Source of the DNA: DATAFF01 sp036257595
GTDB taxonomy: Bacteria > Pseudomonadota > Alphaproteobacteria > Rhizobiales > Aestuariivirgaceae
Direction of reading: 5' to 3'
Assembly (NCBI GenBank): GCA_036257595.1
Contig: DATAFF010000067.1
Coordinates: forward strand, 1 to 48,852
DNA: 48,852 nucleotides
Under the pieces are notes generated by a model, which saw only the letters and a program-made list of their open reading frames with translations, searched no databases and was not told the DNA's origin. The position numbers and the translations under genes were made by a program. This document shows positions 1-7,755 of this stretch, one piece after another (position 1 is the first letter of the stretch; each line of letters opens with the position of its first letter).

Positions 1-2
1 AG

Positions 3-461
3 GACGACGGTCCGAAGCCGAGGGCCTTGGAGGTCAAGAAGAAATCACCGAGGACAAACTTTCCCGTTTCAAGAGATGAGGCTCTCAGGAGAAGAAAGGA
101 GGAGAAGGAGAGGGAGATCATCGAGAGCTTGAGCATCTATAAGAGTGAAGAGTTCAGGATCGTGATTGAAAACGCGCTCGAGCGGAACTCGGAGCCCGAA
201 ATCGAAACGGTTCAGGTCGTATCCAGTCCGCGGGGAGACTTTAAGTCAAAGCTGAACTTCTTCGAGAACTTGTCGAAGGGTGACACGGCGACGACCACCA
301 CGACCTCGTCCGTTCCACCGTCCAGGCCGTTGCCGCCGCTGCCGTCGCGCGGAGGTGACGAGCCTCTCGTTCAGTCGCCGCGAAGGGTCGCACGCGGGGA
401 TTTGCCGGAGATGCGCGAGAAGCCTGCACAGGACTCGAGCAGGTCGGAGAAGCCGTCTTGA
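3..461 (+). CDS. Partial open frame of unknown, probably foreign origin
   Basis: The frame is open from the first bases of the window to a TGA at 459-461, so the 5' end is missing; the first possible internal start is TTG at 27. The peptide has a highly charged K/E/R stretch (RRRKEEKEREIIESL), then Thr- and Pro-rich low-complexity runs (TTTTTTSS, RPLPPLPSR). No bacterial family is recognised. Arginine is encoded mostly by AGG/AGA, in sharp contrast to the CGC/CGG usage of every other gene here. Together with the terminal position this suggests eukaryotic or other non-host DNA joined to the contig, or a very recent acquisition. It could also be a non-coding frame. Confidence 0.35.
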   Translation, partial: DDGPKPRALEVKKKSPRTNFPVSRDEALRRRKEEKEREIIESLSIYKSEEFRIVIENALERNSEPEIETVQVVSSPRGDFKSKLNFFENLSKGDTATTTTTSSVPPSRPLPPLPSRGGDEPLVQSPRRVARGDLPEMREKPAQDSSRSEKPS

Positions 462-470
462 GGACTATGA

Positions 471-538
471 GGCAGTCGGCAGATAGGCAGTAGGCCGTGA
501 GTGGTGCTTTTCCCTACCGCCTAATGCCTGCTGCCTAC
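471..538. repeat. GGCAGTAGG-type inverted repeat, copy 1
   Basis: Left arm (471-495) carries GGCAG/TAGGCAGTAGG units. Right arm (512-538) carries the complement (CCTACCGCCTAATGCCTGC...). The arms can fold into a long imperfect hairpin around a central T-rich loop. The TAG stop codon of hemB (535-537, minus strand) lies inside the right arm. Related copies are at 7629, 40627 and 40990. Confidence 0.75.
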
Positions 539-1575
539 CCGCGCAGCATGCGCGCGATGTCGCGGGCGAAATAGGTGAGCACGCCGTCGGCGCCGGCGCG
601 CTTGAACGCCATCAGCGACTCGGCGATCACGACATCGCGGTCGAGCCAGCCATTGCCGATCGCGGCCATCAACATCGCATACTCGCCCGACACCTGATAG
701 GCGAAGGTCGGCATCCGGAACTCGGCCTTGATGCGGTAGAGCACGTCGAGATAAGGCATGCCCGGCTTAACCATGATCATGTCGGCGCCCTCGGCAATGT
801 CGAGCGCCGCCTCGCGCAGCGCCTCGGCGCCGTTGCCGGGATCCATCTGATAGCTGCGCTTGTCGCTCTTGAGCAGGCCCGACGAGCCGACGGCATCGCG
901 GAACGGACCGTAGAAGCCGCTGGCATATTTGGCGGTATAGGCCATGATCTGGACGTCGCTCTGCCCCTCGTCCTCGAGTGCTGAGCGGATGGCGCCGATA
1001 CGCCCGTCCATCATGTCGGAGGGGCCGAGGATGTCGCAGCCCGCTTCCACCTGGACCAGGCTCTGGCGGATGAGGGCGGCGATGGTCAGATCGTTGACGA
1101 TCTCGCCGTTCCGCATCAGCCCGTCATGGCCGTGGCTGGTATAGGGATCGAGCGCTACGTCGCACATGACGCCGATCTCGGGCACTGCCGCCTTGATGGC
1201 GCCGACCGCCCGGCACACCAGATTGTCGGGCCGCCAGGCCTCGCGGCCATCGTCGCTGCGCAGCTCCGGCGCGGTATAGGGGAAGACCGCAACGACCGGG
1301 ATACCGAGGGTGTGGGCCTCCTCGGCGGCCCTGACCGCCAGGTCGATGGAGAGCCGCTCGACGCCCGGCATCGATACGACAGGCGCGCTCTGCCCCTCGC
1401 CCTCGATGACGAAGATCGGCCAGATCAGGTCATCGACGGTGAGGATGGTCTCGCGGGTGAGCCGGCGCGACCAGGGCGTGCGCCGGTTGCGGCGCAACCG
1501 TGTCGTGGGGTAGCCGGGTTTGGGCGTTTCCCAGGGTTGCACACCGGTTGCGGCTGACGGGGCGGGGTCCTTCAT
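535..1575 (-). CDS. hemB: Delta-aminolevulinic acid dehydratase (porphobilinogen synthase)
   Basis: Condenses two 5-aminolevulinate molecules to porphobilinogen in tetrapyrrole (heme, cobalamin) synthesis in the cytoplasm. The 346-residue protein is normal length for the family. The two Schiff-base lysines are visible: K216 in YTAKYASGFYGPF and K270 in MIMVKPGMPYLD. In the metal-site segment after residue 138 the zinc-type cysteines are replaced by Asp (CDVALDPYTSHGHDG), as in Mg-dependent alphaproteobacterial enzymes. The gene lies 22 bases downstream of the extensin-like gene on the same strand and may be co-transcribed. Its TAG stop falls in a repeat element. Start at ATG 1575; no strong Shine-Dalgarno is seen. 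Confidence 0.97.
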   Translation of the reverse strand: MKDPAPSAATGVQPWETPKPGYPTTRLRRNRRTPWSRRLTRETILTVDDLIWPIFVIEGEGQSAPVVSMPGVERLSIDLAVRAAEEAHTLGIPVVAVFPYTAPELRSDDGREAWRPDNLVCRAVGAIKAAVPEIGVMCDVALDPYTSHGHDGLMRNGEIVNDLTIAALIRQSLVQVEAGCDILGPSDMMDGRIGAIRSALEDEGQSDVQIMAYTAKYASGFYGPFRDAVGSSGLLKSDKRSYQMDPGNGAEALREAALDIAEGADMIMVKPGMPYLDVLYRIKAEFRMPTFAYQVSGEYAMLMAAIGNGWLDRDVVIAESLMAFKRAGADGVLTYFARDIARMLRG

Positions 1576-1597
1576 GGCTCAAAAATCCGTTAAGGCG

Positions 1598-2497
1598 TCA
1601 CTTGCAGAATTTGTACGCCCCGTCGCGTCCGAGATCGACATGGAAATGATTGTCATGGGCGGCATTGGCGCGCGGCCCCATGACGGTCGAAAAGATCGGG
1701 CAGGCGCCCTTGTGGATGTCGGCCAGGAAGCTCGACGTCTTGTAGACGCCGAAGAAGGCGCCTGCCGTGCTCCATTCGCCGAGTACGCTGATCTCCTTGC
1801 CGGAAGCCAGGCGGAATGACCGTATGTCGAGGGCATTGCCGAAGGAATGCTCGCTGATCCGCCCCGTCGAGGCGGCGTTGCGACGCCGGCAGGAATAGGC
1901 CGAGGCATTGACCATGCCGACCACCGGCTCACCGAAGCGGCGCCGGGCCGAAGGCTGCACCACATCGGTCAGCCATTTGTAGAGGGCGGCGGCGAGCCGG
2001 CAATTGAGCGTCGCCGGCGGCTTCACCTCGACCGCGCCGAAGCTCGAGATCTTGACCGGGGCGGCGATGCCGCAGCCGCCGGGGCCGCCGATCGGTGGAA
2101 GCACATCAGCCTCGATATTCAGCGCCGCCAGCACCATGGCGCATTGGGTCTGCGCCTGCTGCGCGTCCTCCTTGGACCAGCTGGTGACCTCGGAAGGCTG
2201 CAGCTCGGCGGACGAATAGGGATCGCGCTCGGCCTTCATGCGGTCATACAGCACTTTGAGCTCGCCCCGCCGGCCGGTGGTGAGCGCCCCTTCGGGGTGG
2301 AGCTCGCGGGCCGGCTGGTTGCTCGAGGTGGCGGTGGGCAGCCAGCTGCCGTCCGGGGGCTTCGACCGGGGCAGGGGGACGTCGCCGCGTGCGAGCGCCG
2401 GGCCTGGCCGCGCCGTGGCGCGCATGTCACCCTCGGCGGCATGGGCGCTCACGCCCACCGCAATCAGCATCGCAATGACGCAGAACCATCCTCTCAT
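1598..2497 (-). CDS. Extensin-like C-terminal domain secreted protein
   Basis: Predicted exported protein of unknown enzymatic role, 299 residues from ATG 2497. That start places a clean signal peptide (MRGWFCVIAMLIAVGVSAHA) at the N terminus; an in-frame GTG at 2539 would add 14 charged residues and is less likely. A Pro/Arg-rich linker follows, then the extensin-like domain of proteobacteria, with paired cysteines and the motifs SEHSFGNALDI and HDNHFHVDLG. These resemble the metal-binding H...D...H arrangement of M15-type D,D-peptidases, so a cell-wall role is plausible but unproven. Upstream of hemB on the same strand and divergent from the hydrolase gene at 2606. Confidence 0.85.
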   Translation of the reverse strand: MRGWFCVIAMLIAVGVSAHAAEGDMRATARPGPALARGDVPLPRSKPPDGSWLPTATSSNQPARELHPEGALTTGRRGELKVLYDRMKAERDPYSSAELQPSEVTSWSKEDAQQAQTQCAMVLAALNIEADVLPPIGGPGGCGIAAPVKISSFGAVEVKPPATLNCRLAAALYKWLTDVVQPSARRRFGEPVVGMVNASAYSCRRRNAASTGRISEHSFGNALDIRSFRLASGKEISVLGEWSTAGAFFGVYKTSSFLADIHKGACPIFSTVMGPRANAAHDNHFHVDLGRDGAYKFCK

Positions 2498-2605
2498 ACC
2501 GTGTCCCGAATCGCGAGCGTCGGCCTTGACCCGCTCCACCTGCCACGCCTATCACGCCGCTGGATCGAGGCGAAGGTGAGGCAAGCTCATGCGTCATGCT
2601 CGGCG

Positions 2606-3664
2606 ATGACGGCGCCGGAGGTCACTTTCGAGCGGGAAGGGCGGGCCGGTTTCATCACGCTGAACCGGCCGGAAACCCTCAACGCGTTGACGCTCGGGAT
2701 GATCCGCCACATCCACCGGATGCTGGCGCGCTGGGCCGACGATCCGGCGGTTGCTCGCGTCGCGATCCGCGCCAATGGGACGCGCGCCTTCTGCGCCGGC
2801 GGCGACGTCCGGGCGCTCCATGGTCCGGGGCTCGCCAGATCGCCGGAATTTGCCGAATTCTACCGCGAGGAATATCGTCTCAACACCTTCATCAAGCGCT
2901 ATCCCAAACCGTTCGTCGCGCTGGTCGATGGCCTGGTGATGGGCGGCGGTGTCGGCGTGTCGCTTCATGGCAGCCACCGCGTTGCCGGCGACAGGATGGT
3001 CTTCGCCATGCCAGAGACCGGCATCGGTCTCTTCCCGGATGTCGGGACGACCCATCTGCTGTCGCGCCTGCCGGGTGAAATCGGCCTCTATCTCGGACTG
3101 ACCGGTGCCCGGGTCGAGGCGCGCGACGCTCTGTGGTCGGGCATTGCGACGCACTTCGTCCCTTCGAGGAAATTCCCGGCGCTCGCCGCGGCGCTCGCCA
3201 GCGCCGACGATGTCGATCGCTGTCTTGGCGATTTCGCCGAAGACCCGGGACCAGGCCCGTTGTGGCAGCGCCGCGCCACCATCGACCGGTTGTTCGCAAG
3301 CCCGACGCTTCGCGATCTCCTGAGCGGGCTCGCCAGGGACAGCGACGGCTTTGCCACCATCGCCCATGCGGAGCTACAGACCAAGTCGCCGACCAGCCTC
3401 GCCATCACCTTCCATCAGCTCAAGAATGGTCGCGCGCTCTCCTTCGAGGAGGCGATCGCCCAAGAGTTCCGCATCGTCTGCCGCATTCCCCTCGGCCAGG
3501 ACTTTTTCGAGGGCATCCGTGCCATCGTCATCGACAAGGACAAGGCGCCGCGCTGGCAGCCGGCGACGCTCGAGGAGGTCTCACCCGAAATGATCGACCG
3601 ATATTTCGCGCCGCTCGCCGCCGAACTCGACCTCGATAACCTCGCCTCAGCCGCTGCCGGGTGA
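2606..3664 (+). CDS. 3-hydroxyisobutyryl-CoA hydrolase (enoyl-CoA hydratase/isomerase fold)
   Basis: Hydrolyses 3-hydroxyisobutyryl-CoA to 3-hydroxyisobutyrate in valine degradation. The 352-residue crotonase-fold protein starts at ATG 2606 (MTAPEVTFEREG); the frame is open further upstream but that part is antisense to the extensin-like gene. Visible are AFCAGGDVRAL (CoA oxyanion-hole loop), a second glycine-rich loop (GLVMGGGVGVSLHG), and the hydrolase signature PETGIGLFPDVG with E137 and D145 as probable catalytic pair. Length and C-terminal region fit HIBCH-type hydrolases better than short enoyl-CoA hydratases. The last 18 bases overlap the convergent lyase-like gene. Confidence 0.9.
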   Translation: MTAPEVTFEREGRAGFITLNRPETLNALTLGMIRHIHRMLARWADDPAVARVAIRANGTRAFCAGGDVRALHGPGLARSPEFAEFYREEYRLNTFIKRYPKPFVALVDGLVMGGGVGVSLHGSHRVAGDRMVFAMPETGIGLFPDVGTTHLLSRLPGEIGLYLGLTGARVEARDALWSGIATHFVPSRKFPALAAALASADDVDRCLGDFAEDPGPGPLWQRRATIDRLFASPTLRDLLSGLARDSDGFATIAHAELQTKSPTSLAITFHQLKNGRALSFEEAIAQEFRIVCRIPLGQDFFEGIRAIVIDKDKAPRWQPATLEEVSPEMIDRYFAPLAAELDLDNLASAAAG

Positions 3665-4531
3665 GGGCGCCCTCTCGACATCCTGGCGTCGCGGGCCGCG
3701 GCGGAAGTCATCGATCCAAATGGTCGAGGTGCCGGTCATCAGCGTCCGGTACTGACCGAATTTGAAGTACTGCCCCGGGCCTTCCGCACCTTCCGCTCCG
3801 ATCTGACCGGTGGCGCGGACGATGAAGCGGCGATCGGCCCAGACCTCGACCACGCCGGAGCCGTCGAAGCCGCCACGCACCCGATACATCATCTCGACCC
3901 AATTGTTCTTCGGGTTGGGAAGGATCGGATCATCGCCGATATCGAGCGCAAGCTGTCTTTTGCCGGTGAAGCGATATTTTTCGTGAAGAAAGCGGAAGGC
4001 CGACAGGTCGCCGCCGATCAGGGCCCGTGCCACCTGCTGGGGATCGCCGTCCGCCTTTGCCAGCAGAACACGCTGCTCGCCGCTCTCGACGGTGATATGG
4101 AAAACGCCATTGTCGAATCGCTGGGCGAGAAACGGGCTGTAGCCGTTCTGCTGCTTCCATTGGCCGATCACCCAGCGTTGGCTGCCGACAGCCGGGACGT
4201 CGCCCTCGATGCGGAAGCGAAAGGCGTACCAGCATTCCTCGCCGAACACCGTGCGATAGTTCGAAGATTCGCGTATCTCGTTGCGCTGGCAGTCCTCGCC
4301 GCAGCCGCGATCGTCCGGTCCGACGGTGAGGGCGTAGGCACGCGGGCCGCTGGCGTCGTCGATCGGCTCGAACCGGCTGCGAGCCGGCAATAGCTGAATG
4401 GTCGACCACTTCTCGGTATCGAGCTTGGGACCCTCGAAGGAGTCGGCCATCGGCGTGCAGGCAAGCGCCTGGTGACAGGCGAATGCGAGCCAAAAGGAGA
4501 GAGCGGCCGCCGCAAAACGGTCAAGGGACAT
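3647..4531 (-). CDS. Secreted polysaccharide-lyase-like (heparin lyase-type) protein
   Basis: Predicted exported 294-residue protein. ATG 4531 gives a signal peptide (MSLDRFAAAALSFWLAFACHQALA); an earlier in-frame ATG at 4567 would bury it. The mature part has the jelly-roll-like pattern of the heparin lyase I/PL-like family: DSFEGPKLDTEKWS near the N terminus, NEIRESSNYRTVFGEECWYAFRFRI, VIGQWKQQNGYSPFLAQRF, and a C-terminal GQYFKFGQYRTLMTGTSTIWIDDFR strand set. Substrate and activity cannot be read from sequence; it may be a binding protein. It overlaps the convergent hydrolase gene by 18 bases. Confidence 0.75.
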   Translation of the reverse strand: MSLDRFAAAALSFWLAFACHQALACTPMADSFEGPKLDTEKWSTIQLLPARSRFEPIDDASGPRAYALTVGPDDRGCGEDCQRNEIRESSNYRTVFGEECWYAFRFRIEGDVPAVGSQRWVIGQWKQQNGYSPFLAQRFDNGVFHITVESGEQRVLLAKADGDPQQVARALIGGDLSAFRFLHEKYRFTGKRQLALDIGDDPILPNPKNNWVEMMYRVRGGFDGSGVVEVWADRRFIVRATGQIGAEGAEGPGQYFKFGQYRTLMTGTSTIWIDDFRRGPRRQDVERAPSPGSG

Positions 4532-4638
4532 GGCAGCCACAATGCCTGCCGATCTCGAGGGGTGCAAGGGAGGGCTGGCCGAGGAATGAATGCAGCGTTA
4601 CCTTGGCTCTACCGATCACGGGAGGGACGGGCACTCAC

Positions 4639-5364
4639 ATGACGACAGGCTATGCGCGCAGGACCATGCCGGCGATGATCGCTCTCGCCGCCGTCACGCT
4701 GTTCGGAGCCGAATCCGGCCATGGCCAGGCGCTTTCCGGCAACGAAACGGCACGTCTCCTGGCGCGGGTCGAGGCGATCGACGGCAAGTGCCGCTATCTC
4801 GGCCCGGCCGATCATGACGTGCTCAAGACCTTCGTGGCCCGCGCCGAGGTTGCCGCCGCCGGCGAGGGTGGACCGCAGGAGGCGAGCGAAGCGGTGGCAT
4901 CGGGGCGCGCCGAAGGCGGCAGCGCGGCCTGCAACGAGGAGAGCGCCCGGCTCGTCCGCTCGGCCTATGCCTCGGCGCAACGCGCCGCGTCCGGTATCCG
5001 CCGCGGCCGGGCCGCGGTCGCCGCACCGACATCCCGGCAAATGCCGCCGCCGCAGCGCAACCGGCAAATGGAGGCCTGGCCCGAGCCGCAGCCGGGACGC
5101 GGCGATGGCAGCGCGATCAGCCGGTACGGCAGGCGCCTTGAGGCCTATTACCTCGATCTGCGCTGCCGTCATCTGACCAGGCCGGATTCGGTAAGATTCT
5201 GGCGGAGCATCGTCCAGGACCAGCGCAACGCTGCCCGCGAAAGCGGTTCCTATGCGGTTGCCGCCGTCCAGCAGCGGGCCCGCATGGTCGCGAGCCGCGG
5301 TTGGTGCGGGTGGAACACTGCCCGGCGCGTGATCGATGGCTATCGCGGCGTGCTTGCCCGTTAA
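4639..5364 (+). CDS. Hypothetical secreted protein
   Basis: 241 residues from ATG 4639, with GGAGG about 13 bases upstream. An N-terminal hydrophobic stretch (MPAMIALAAVTLFGAESGHGQA) looks like a signal peptide. The mature protein has three cysteines in the first half (DGKCRYLGP, SAACNEESARLV), a Pro/Gln-rich middle (RQMPPPQRNRQ), and a second Cys-containing segment (YLDLRCRHLTRPDSVRFWRSIV ... GWCGWNTARRV). The two halves share a vague Cys/Arg-rich helix pattern, as in small periplasmic proteins of Hyphomicrobiales. No function is recognised. It precedes ldtR with a 166-base A+T-rich gap. Confidence 0.6.
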   Translation: MTTGYARRTMPAMIALAAVTLFGAESGHGQALSGNETARLLARVEAIDGKCRYLGPADHDVLKTFVARAEVAAAGEGGPQEASEAVASGRAEGGSAACNEESARLVRSAYASAQRAASGIRRGRAAVAAPTSRQMPPPQRNRQMEAWPEPQPGRGDGSAISRYGRRLEAYYLDLRCRHLTRPDSVRFWRSIVQDQRNAARESGSYAVAAVQQRARMVASRGWCGWNTARRVIDGYRGVLAR

Positions 5365-5396
5365 GGTGCAAGATTATCTTAAAGTTACGAAACATT

Positions 5397-5419
5397 TTAT
5401 TCAATTGTGCAATGAATAA
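5397..5419. promoter_or_regulatory. 23-bp palindrome, candidate LdtR operator
   Basis: Perfect 7-base arms TTATTCA (5397-5403) and TGAATAA (5413-5419) flank an ATTGTGCAA core. One further inner pair also matches (T9-A15), so 8 of 11 pairs agree. It sits in the A+T-rich gap 112 bases before ldtR and just upstream of a candidate -35/-10 pair. MarR-family dimers bind such palindromes, often autoregulating. The assignment to LdtR is inference from position and symmetry. Confidence 0.5.
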
Positions 5420-5439
5420 CTGCTAATTTACTGTTCTTG

Positions 5440-5468
5440 TTGAGTTCGACTTAACCTCGCCCTACTAA
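5440..5468 (+). promoter_or_regulatory. Candidate promoter for ldtR
   Basis: TTGAGT (5440-5445) and TACTAA (5463-5468) are spaced 17 bases apart in the A+T-rich gap upstream of ldtR, giving a leader of roughly 55 bases. The match to housekeeping -35/-10 hexamers is partial. Confidence 0.35.
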
Positions 5469-5530
5469 CGTTGTATTGCAAATAAGAGCAGGAGAATTGT
5501 TTAATCCTGCGTATCGACAGGGCGGCAACT

Positions 5531-6046
5531 ATGCGTACTCAGTTGAAGGCGGCCAATCGCGAGTCGCAAACTCGCGAGGGCCACCAGGTTCTCAAGCCGA
5601 AATACTTGGAAGCGCTCCATCTGATCGAGAGACTTCATCGCCGGCTGCTCGACGTGATCAAGGATGAGTTCGATCGCGCCGGCGAGCCGGAGGTCAACTC
5701 GGTCCAGGCGCTCCTGTTGTTCAATATCGGCGATCATGAGCTGACTGCCGGCGAGCTGCGAAGCCGCGGCTATTATCAGGGCTCGAACGTCTCCTACAAT
5801 CTGAAGAAGCTGGTCGAGGCCGGTTATGTCAGCCATGAGCGATCATCCACCGACAAGCGCTCGGTGCGGGTGGGGCTCACTCCGAAGGGCAATGCCATTC
5901 GCGAAAGGGTCGACCAGCTTTACAACCGGCAGCTCCTGTCCATCCAGGAGGTGGCGGGCCTGAACGCCGAGGAATTCGATCATTTGAACAAGGCTTTAGG
6001 GCGGCTGGAGCGGTTCTGGACCGACCAGATCCTCTACCGGCTTTAG
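5531..6046 (+). CDS. ldtR: LdtR-type MarR-family transcriptional regulator
   Basis: 171-residue winged-helix regulator. The long N-terminal helix (KPKYLEALHLIERLHRRLLDVIKDEFDRAG) leads into NSVQALLLFNIGD and the recognition region TAGELRSRGYYQGSNVSYNLKKLVEAGYVSHE, followed by the wing (SSTDKRSVRVGLTPKG) and a C-terminal dimerisation helix. The pattern matches the LdtR group of Rhizobiales and Liberibacter, where it controls the L,D-transpeptidase gene ldtP and osmotic tolerance. Here the neighbour downstream is exactly such a transpeptidase, supporting the name. A palindrome at 5397-5419 is a likely autoregulatory site. Confidence 0.85.
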   Translation: MRTQLKAANRESQTREGHQVLKPKYLEALHLIERLHRRLLDVIKDEFDRAGEPEVNSVQALLLFNIGDHELTAGELRSRGYYQGSNVSYNLKKLVEAGYVSHERSSTDKRSVRVGLTPKGNAIRERVDQLYNRQLLSIQEVAGLNAEEFDHLNKALGRLERFWTDQILYRL

Positions 6047-6223
6047 AGCATGATGTGATCAGGTCTACCCGACCCGCGCTGCGCGGCGACGCGTTGGGCG
6101 ACCACCCACTGTGTCTCATTTGCATCAAGGCGTTGCAGATTGATCCGATGCGCGCCTCGAACCATTGTGCGCCGCACTGACGTCCCTTAGTTATTAGCCA
6201 TCACGTCAGGCGGGGAATTGATC

Positions 6224-6242
6224 GTTGCGCGCCATGCGCAAC
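6224..6242 (+). promoter_or_regulatory. Hairpin in the leader of the L,D-transpeptidase gene
   Basis: GTTGCGC (6224-6230) and GCGCAAC (6236-6242) form a perfect 7-bp stem with a 5-base loop, 39 bases before the chosen start at 6282. It may be an operator or a leader RNA stem. No terminator-like T-run follows. Confidence 0.3.
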
Positions 6243-6281
6243 GGGAAGGAACCTCGTCGCGCAAAATGGGGACGAGTCACC

Positions 6282-7586
6282 ATGCCCGATGCGAGGAAAG
6301 CGGGCGCGGGTCTGCGCCGCGCGACTGTTGCTGCGATATGTGCCGTGGCGTTCGGCAGCCTGGCCGGGCCGGCAATCGCCGACAATGGCGACAAGGATTT
6401 CGAGAGCATCGCCAAGCCGGGATTTTCATTCAGCAGCAAGCCGACGGCGCCGACCCGCACGGAGGTCGTGGTCGGCATCGAGAGCCCGATGCTGTCGGTG
6501 CATAGCGAGCGTTTGATGCAGGAGGCGATCGGTCGCTATCAGAAGATCGTCGATGCGGGTGGCTGGCCGGAGATCCGGCAAACGCGGACGCTCATGCTTT
6601 GGTCACACGGCAAGGCCGTCGCCATGCTCCGCCAGCGCCTCGTCGCCGAGGGTTATCTGGCCGACAAGGCCGGAAGCGGCGATAGCTACGACGAGCTGGT
6701 TGAAGAGGCGGTGCGCCATTTCCAGCTCAATAACGGGCTGTTCGCCAACGGCCGCGTCGATCAGAAGACGCTCGAGGCGCTGAACATCGCGGCGGTGGAT
6801 CGACTTGCCACGCTCAAGGCCAATCTGCCGCGGGTCACGGCGTATTCGAAAGGCCTTGGGGCGCGCTACGTCGTGGTCAATATTCCGGCGGCGCAGCTCG
6901 AATCCGTCGAGAAGGGACGGGTCCATTCCCGCCACAATGTGATCGCCGGCAAGATCGACCGGCCATCGCCGGTGGTCGAGAGCAAGATCACCGAGATCAA
7001 TTTCAATCCCTATTGGAATGCGCCGGTCTCGATCGTCGAGAAGGATATCATTCCGCAGGTCCAGAAAAATCCCAAGATCCTCAGCCAGTTGCGGATCAAG
7101 ATCTATGACGGGCTCAATGGCCCCGAGGTGGACCCCAAGACGATCGACTGGAACAAGATCGCACCCGATCGCTACCATTTCCGCCAGGAGCCGGGCGACG
7201 ACAATGCCATGGCCTCGGTCAAGCTCAGCTTCCCCAATCCTTACGCCGTCTACATGCACGACACGCCGACCAAGCAGCTGTTCACCCAGTCGGCGCGTTA
7301 TTTCAGCTCGGGCTGTGTCCGGGTCGACAAGGTTCACCTGCTGACGGATTGGATTCTGGCAGGCCAGGATGGCTGGAACCAGGTGAAGATCGGCGAGGTC
7401 AAAGAGAGCAAGCAGCGACTCGACGTCAAGGTCGCCGATCCGCCGCAGGTGCGCTTCGCCTATCTGACGGGCTGGGTCACTGCCGATGGCAAGGCGCATT
7501 TCCGGCCCGATATCTATAATCTCGACGGCTCGGGATTTGTCGACGGCCAGCCCGAGGCCAAGTTGGCGCAGGGCGGGCAGGGCTGA
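6282..7586 (+). CDS. ldtP: L,D-transpeptidase (YkuD domain, LdtD/YcbB-like)
   Basis: Forms 3-3 cross-links in peptidoglycan, or anchors proteins to it, in the periplasm. The chosen ATG 6282 gives 434 residues with a basic signal peptide (ending near GPAIADNGD); an earlier ATG at 6225 would add 19 residues and spoil it. A peptidoglycan-binding-like segment lies around residues 100-170 (AVAMLRQRLVAEGYL ... AVRHFQLNNGLFANGRVD). The YkuD domain follows with NFNPYWNAPVSIVEKDIIP and the catalytic motif H326 (YMHDTPTK) ... SSGC345VRV, so the nucleophilic Cys is intact. It lies next to ldtR, whose product regulates ldtP in Liberibacter. Confidence 0.9.
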   Translation: MPDARKAGAGLRRATVAAICAVAFGSLAGPAIADNGDKDFESIAKPGFSFSSKPTAPTRTEVVVGIESPMLSVHSERLMQEAIGRYQKIVDAGGWPEIRQTRTLMLWSHGKAVAMLRQRLVAEGYLADKAGSGDSYDELVEEAVRHFQLNNGLFANGRVDQKTLEALNIAAVDRLATLKANLPRVTAYSKGLGARYVVVNIPAAQLESVEKGRVHSRHNVIAGKIDRPSPVVESKITEINFNPYWNAPVSIVEKDIIPQVQKNPKILSQLRIKIYDGLNGPEVDPKTIDWNKIAPDRYHFRQEPGDDNAMASVKLSFPNPYAVYMHDTPTKQLFTQSARYFSSGCVRVDKVHLLTDWILAGQDGWNQVKIGEVKESKQRLDVKVADPPQVRFAYLTGWVTADGKAHFRPDIYNLDGSGFVDGQPEAKLAQGGQG

Positions 7587-7608
7587 AGCAGCCCTTAGGG
7601 CCCGCCCT
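7570..7608 (+). terminator. Nested hairpin at the end of the L,D-transpeptidase gene
   Basis: Outer arms AGGGCGGGC (7570-7578) and GCCCGCCCT (7600-7608) are perfectly complementary. Inner arms AGGGCT (7579-7584) and AGCCCT (7590-7595) add a second stem around a GAAGC loop. The stop codon TGA (7584-7586) lies inside. No U-run follows, so termination strength is uncertain. Confidence 0.55.
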
Positions 7609-7628
7609 GGCAGATTGGGCAATCCAAG

Positions 7629-7716
7629 CAGTCGGCAATAGGCAGTAGGCAGTAGGCAGTAGGGGGTGGCTCCCCTTACGGCCTAACGCCTACTGCCTCA
7701 TTGCGTAGTGCCTAGT
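7629..7716. repeat. GGCAGTAGG-type inverted repeat, copy 2
   Basis: The left arm has four successive seven-base units (TAGGCAG) at about 7636-7662. The right arm (7675-7716) carries CCTAACGCCTACTGCC and a decayed extension. This is the longest copy and sits between the transpeptidase gene and the enolase-superfamily gene. The local structure is imperfect tandem repeat plus inverted repeat. Confidence 0.8.
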
Positions 7717-7755
7717 CCCCCATGCTAATTTCGGGTCGGGGGCGATGAGGAAGGC

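Noticed and set aside
1847..2605. Upstream extension of the 3-hydroxyisobutyryl-CoA hydrolase frame
   Set aside because: It is antisense to the extensin-like gene; homology begins at MTAPEVTFEREG (2606).
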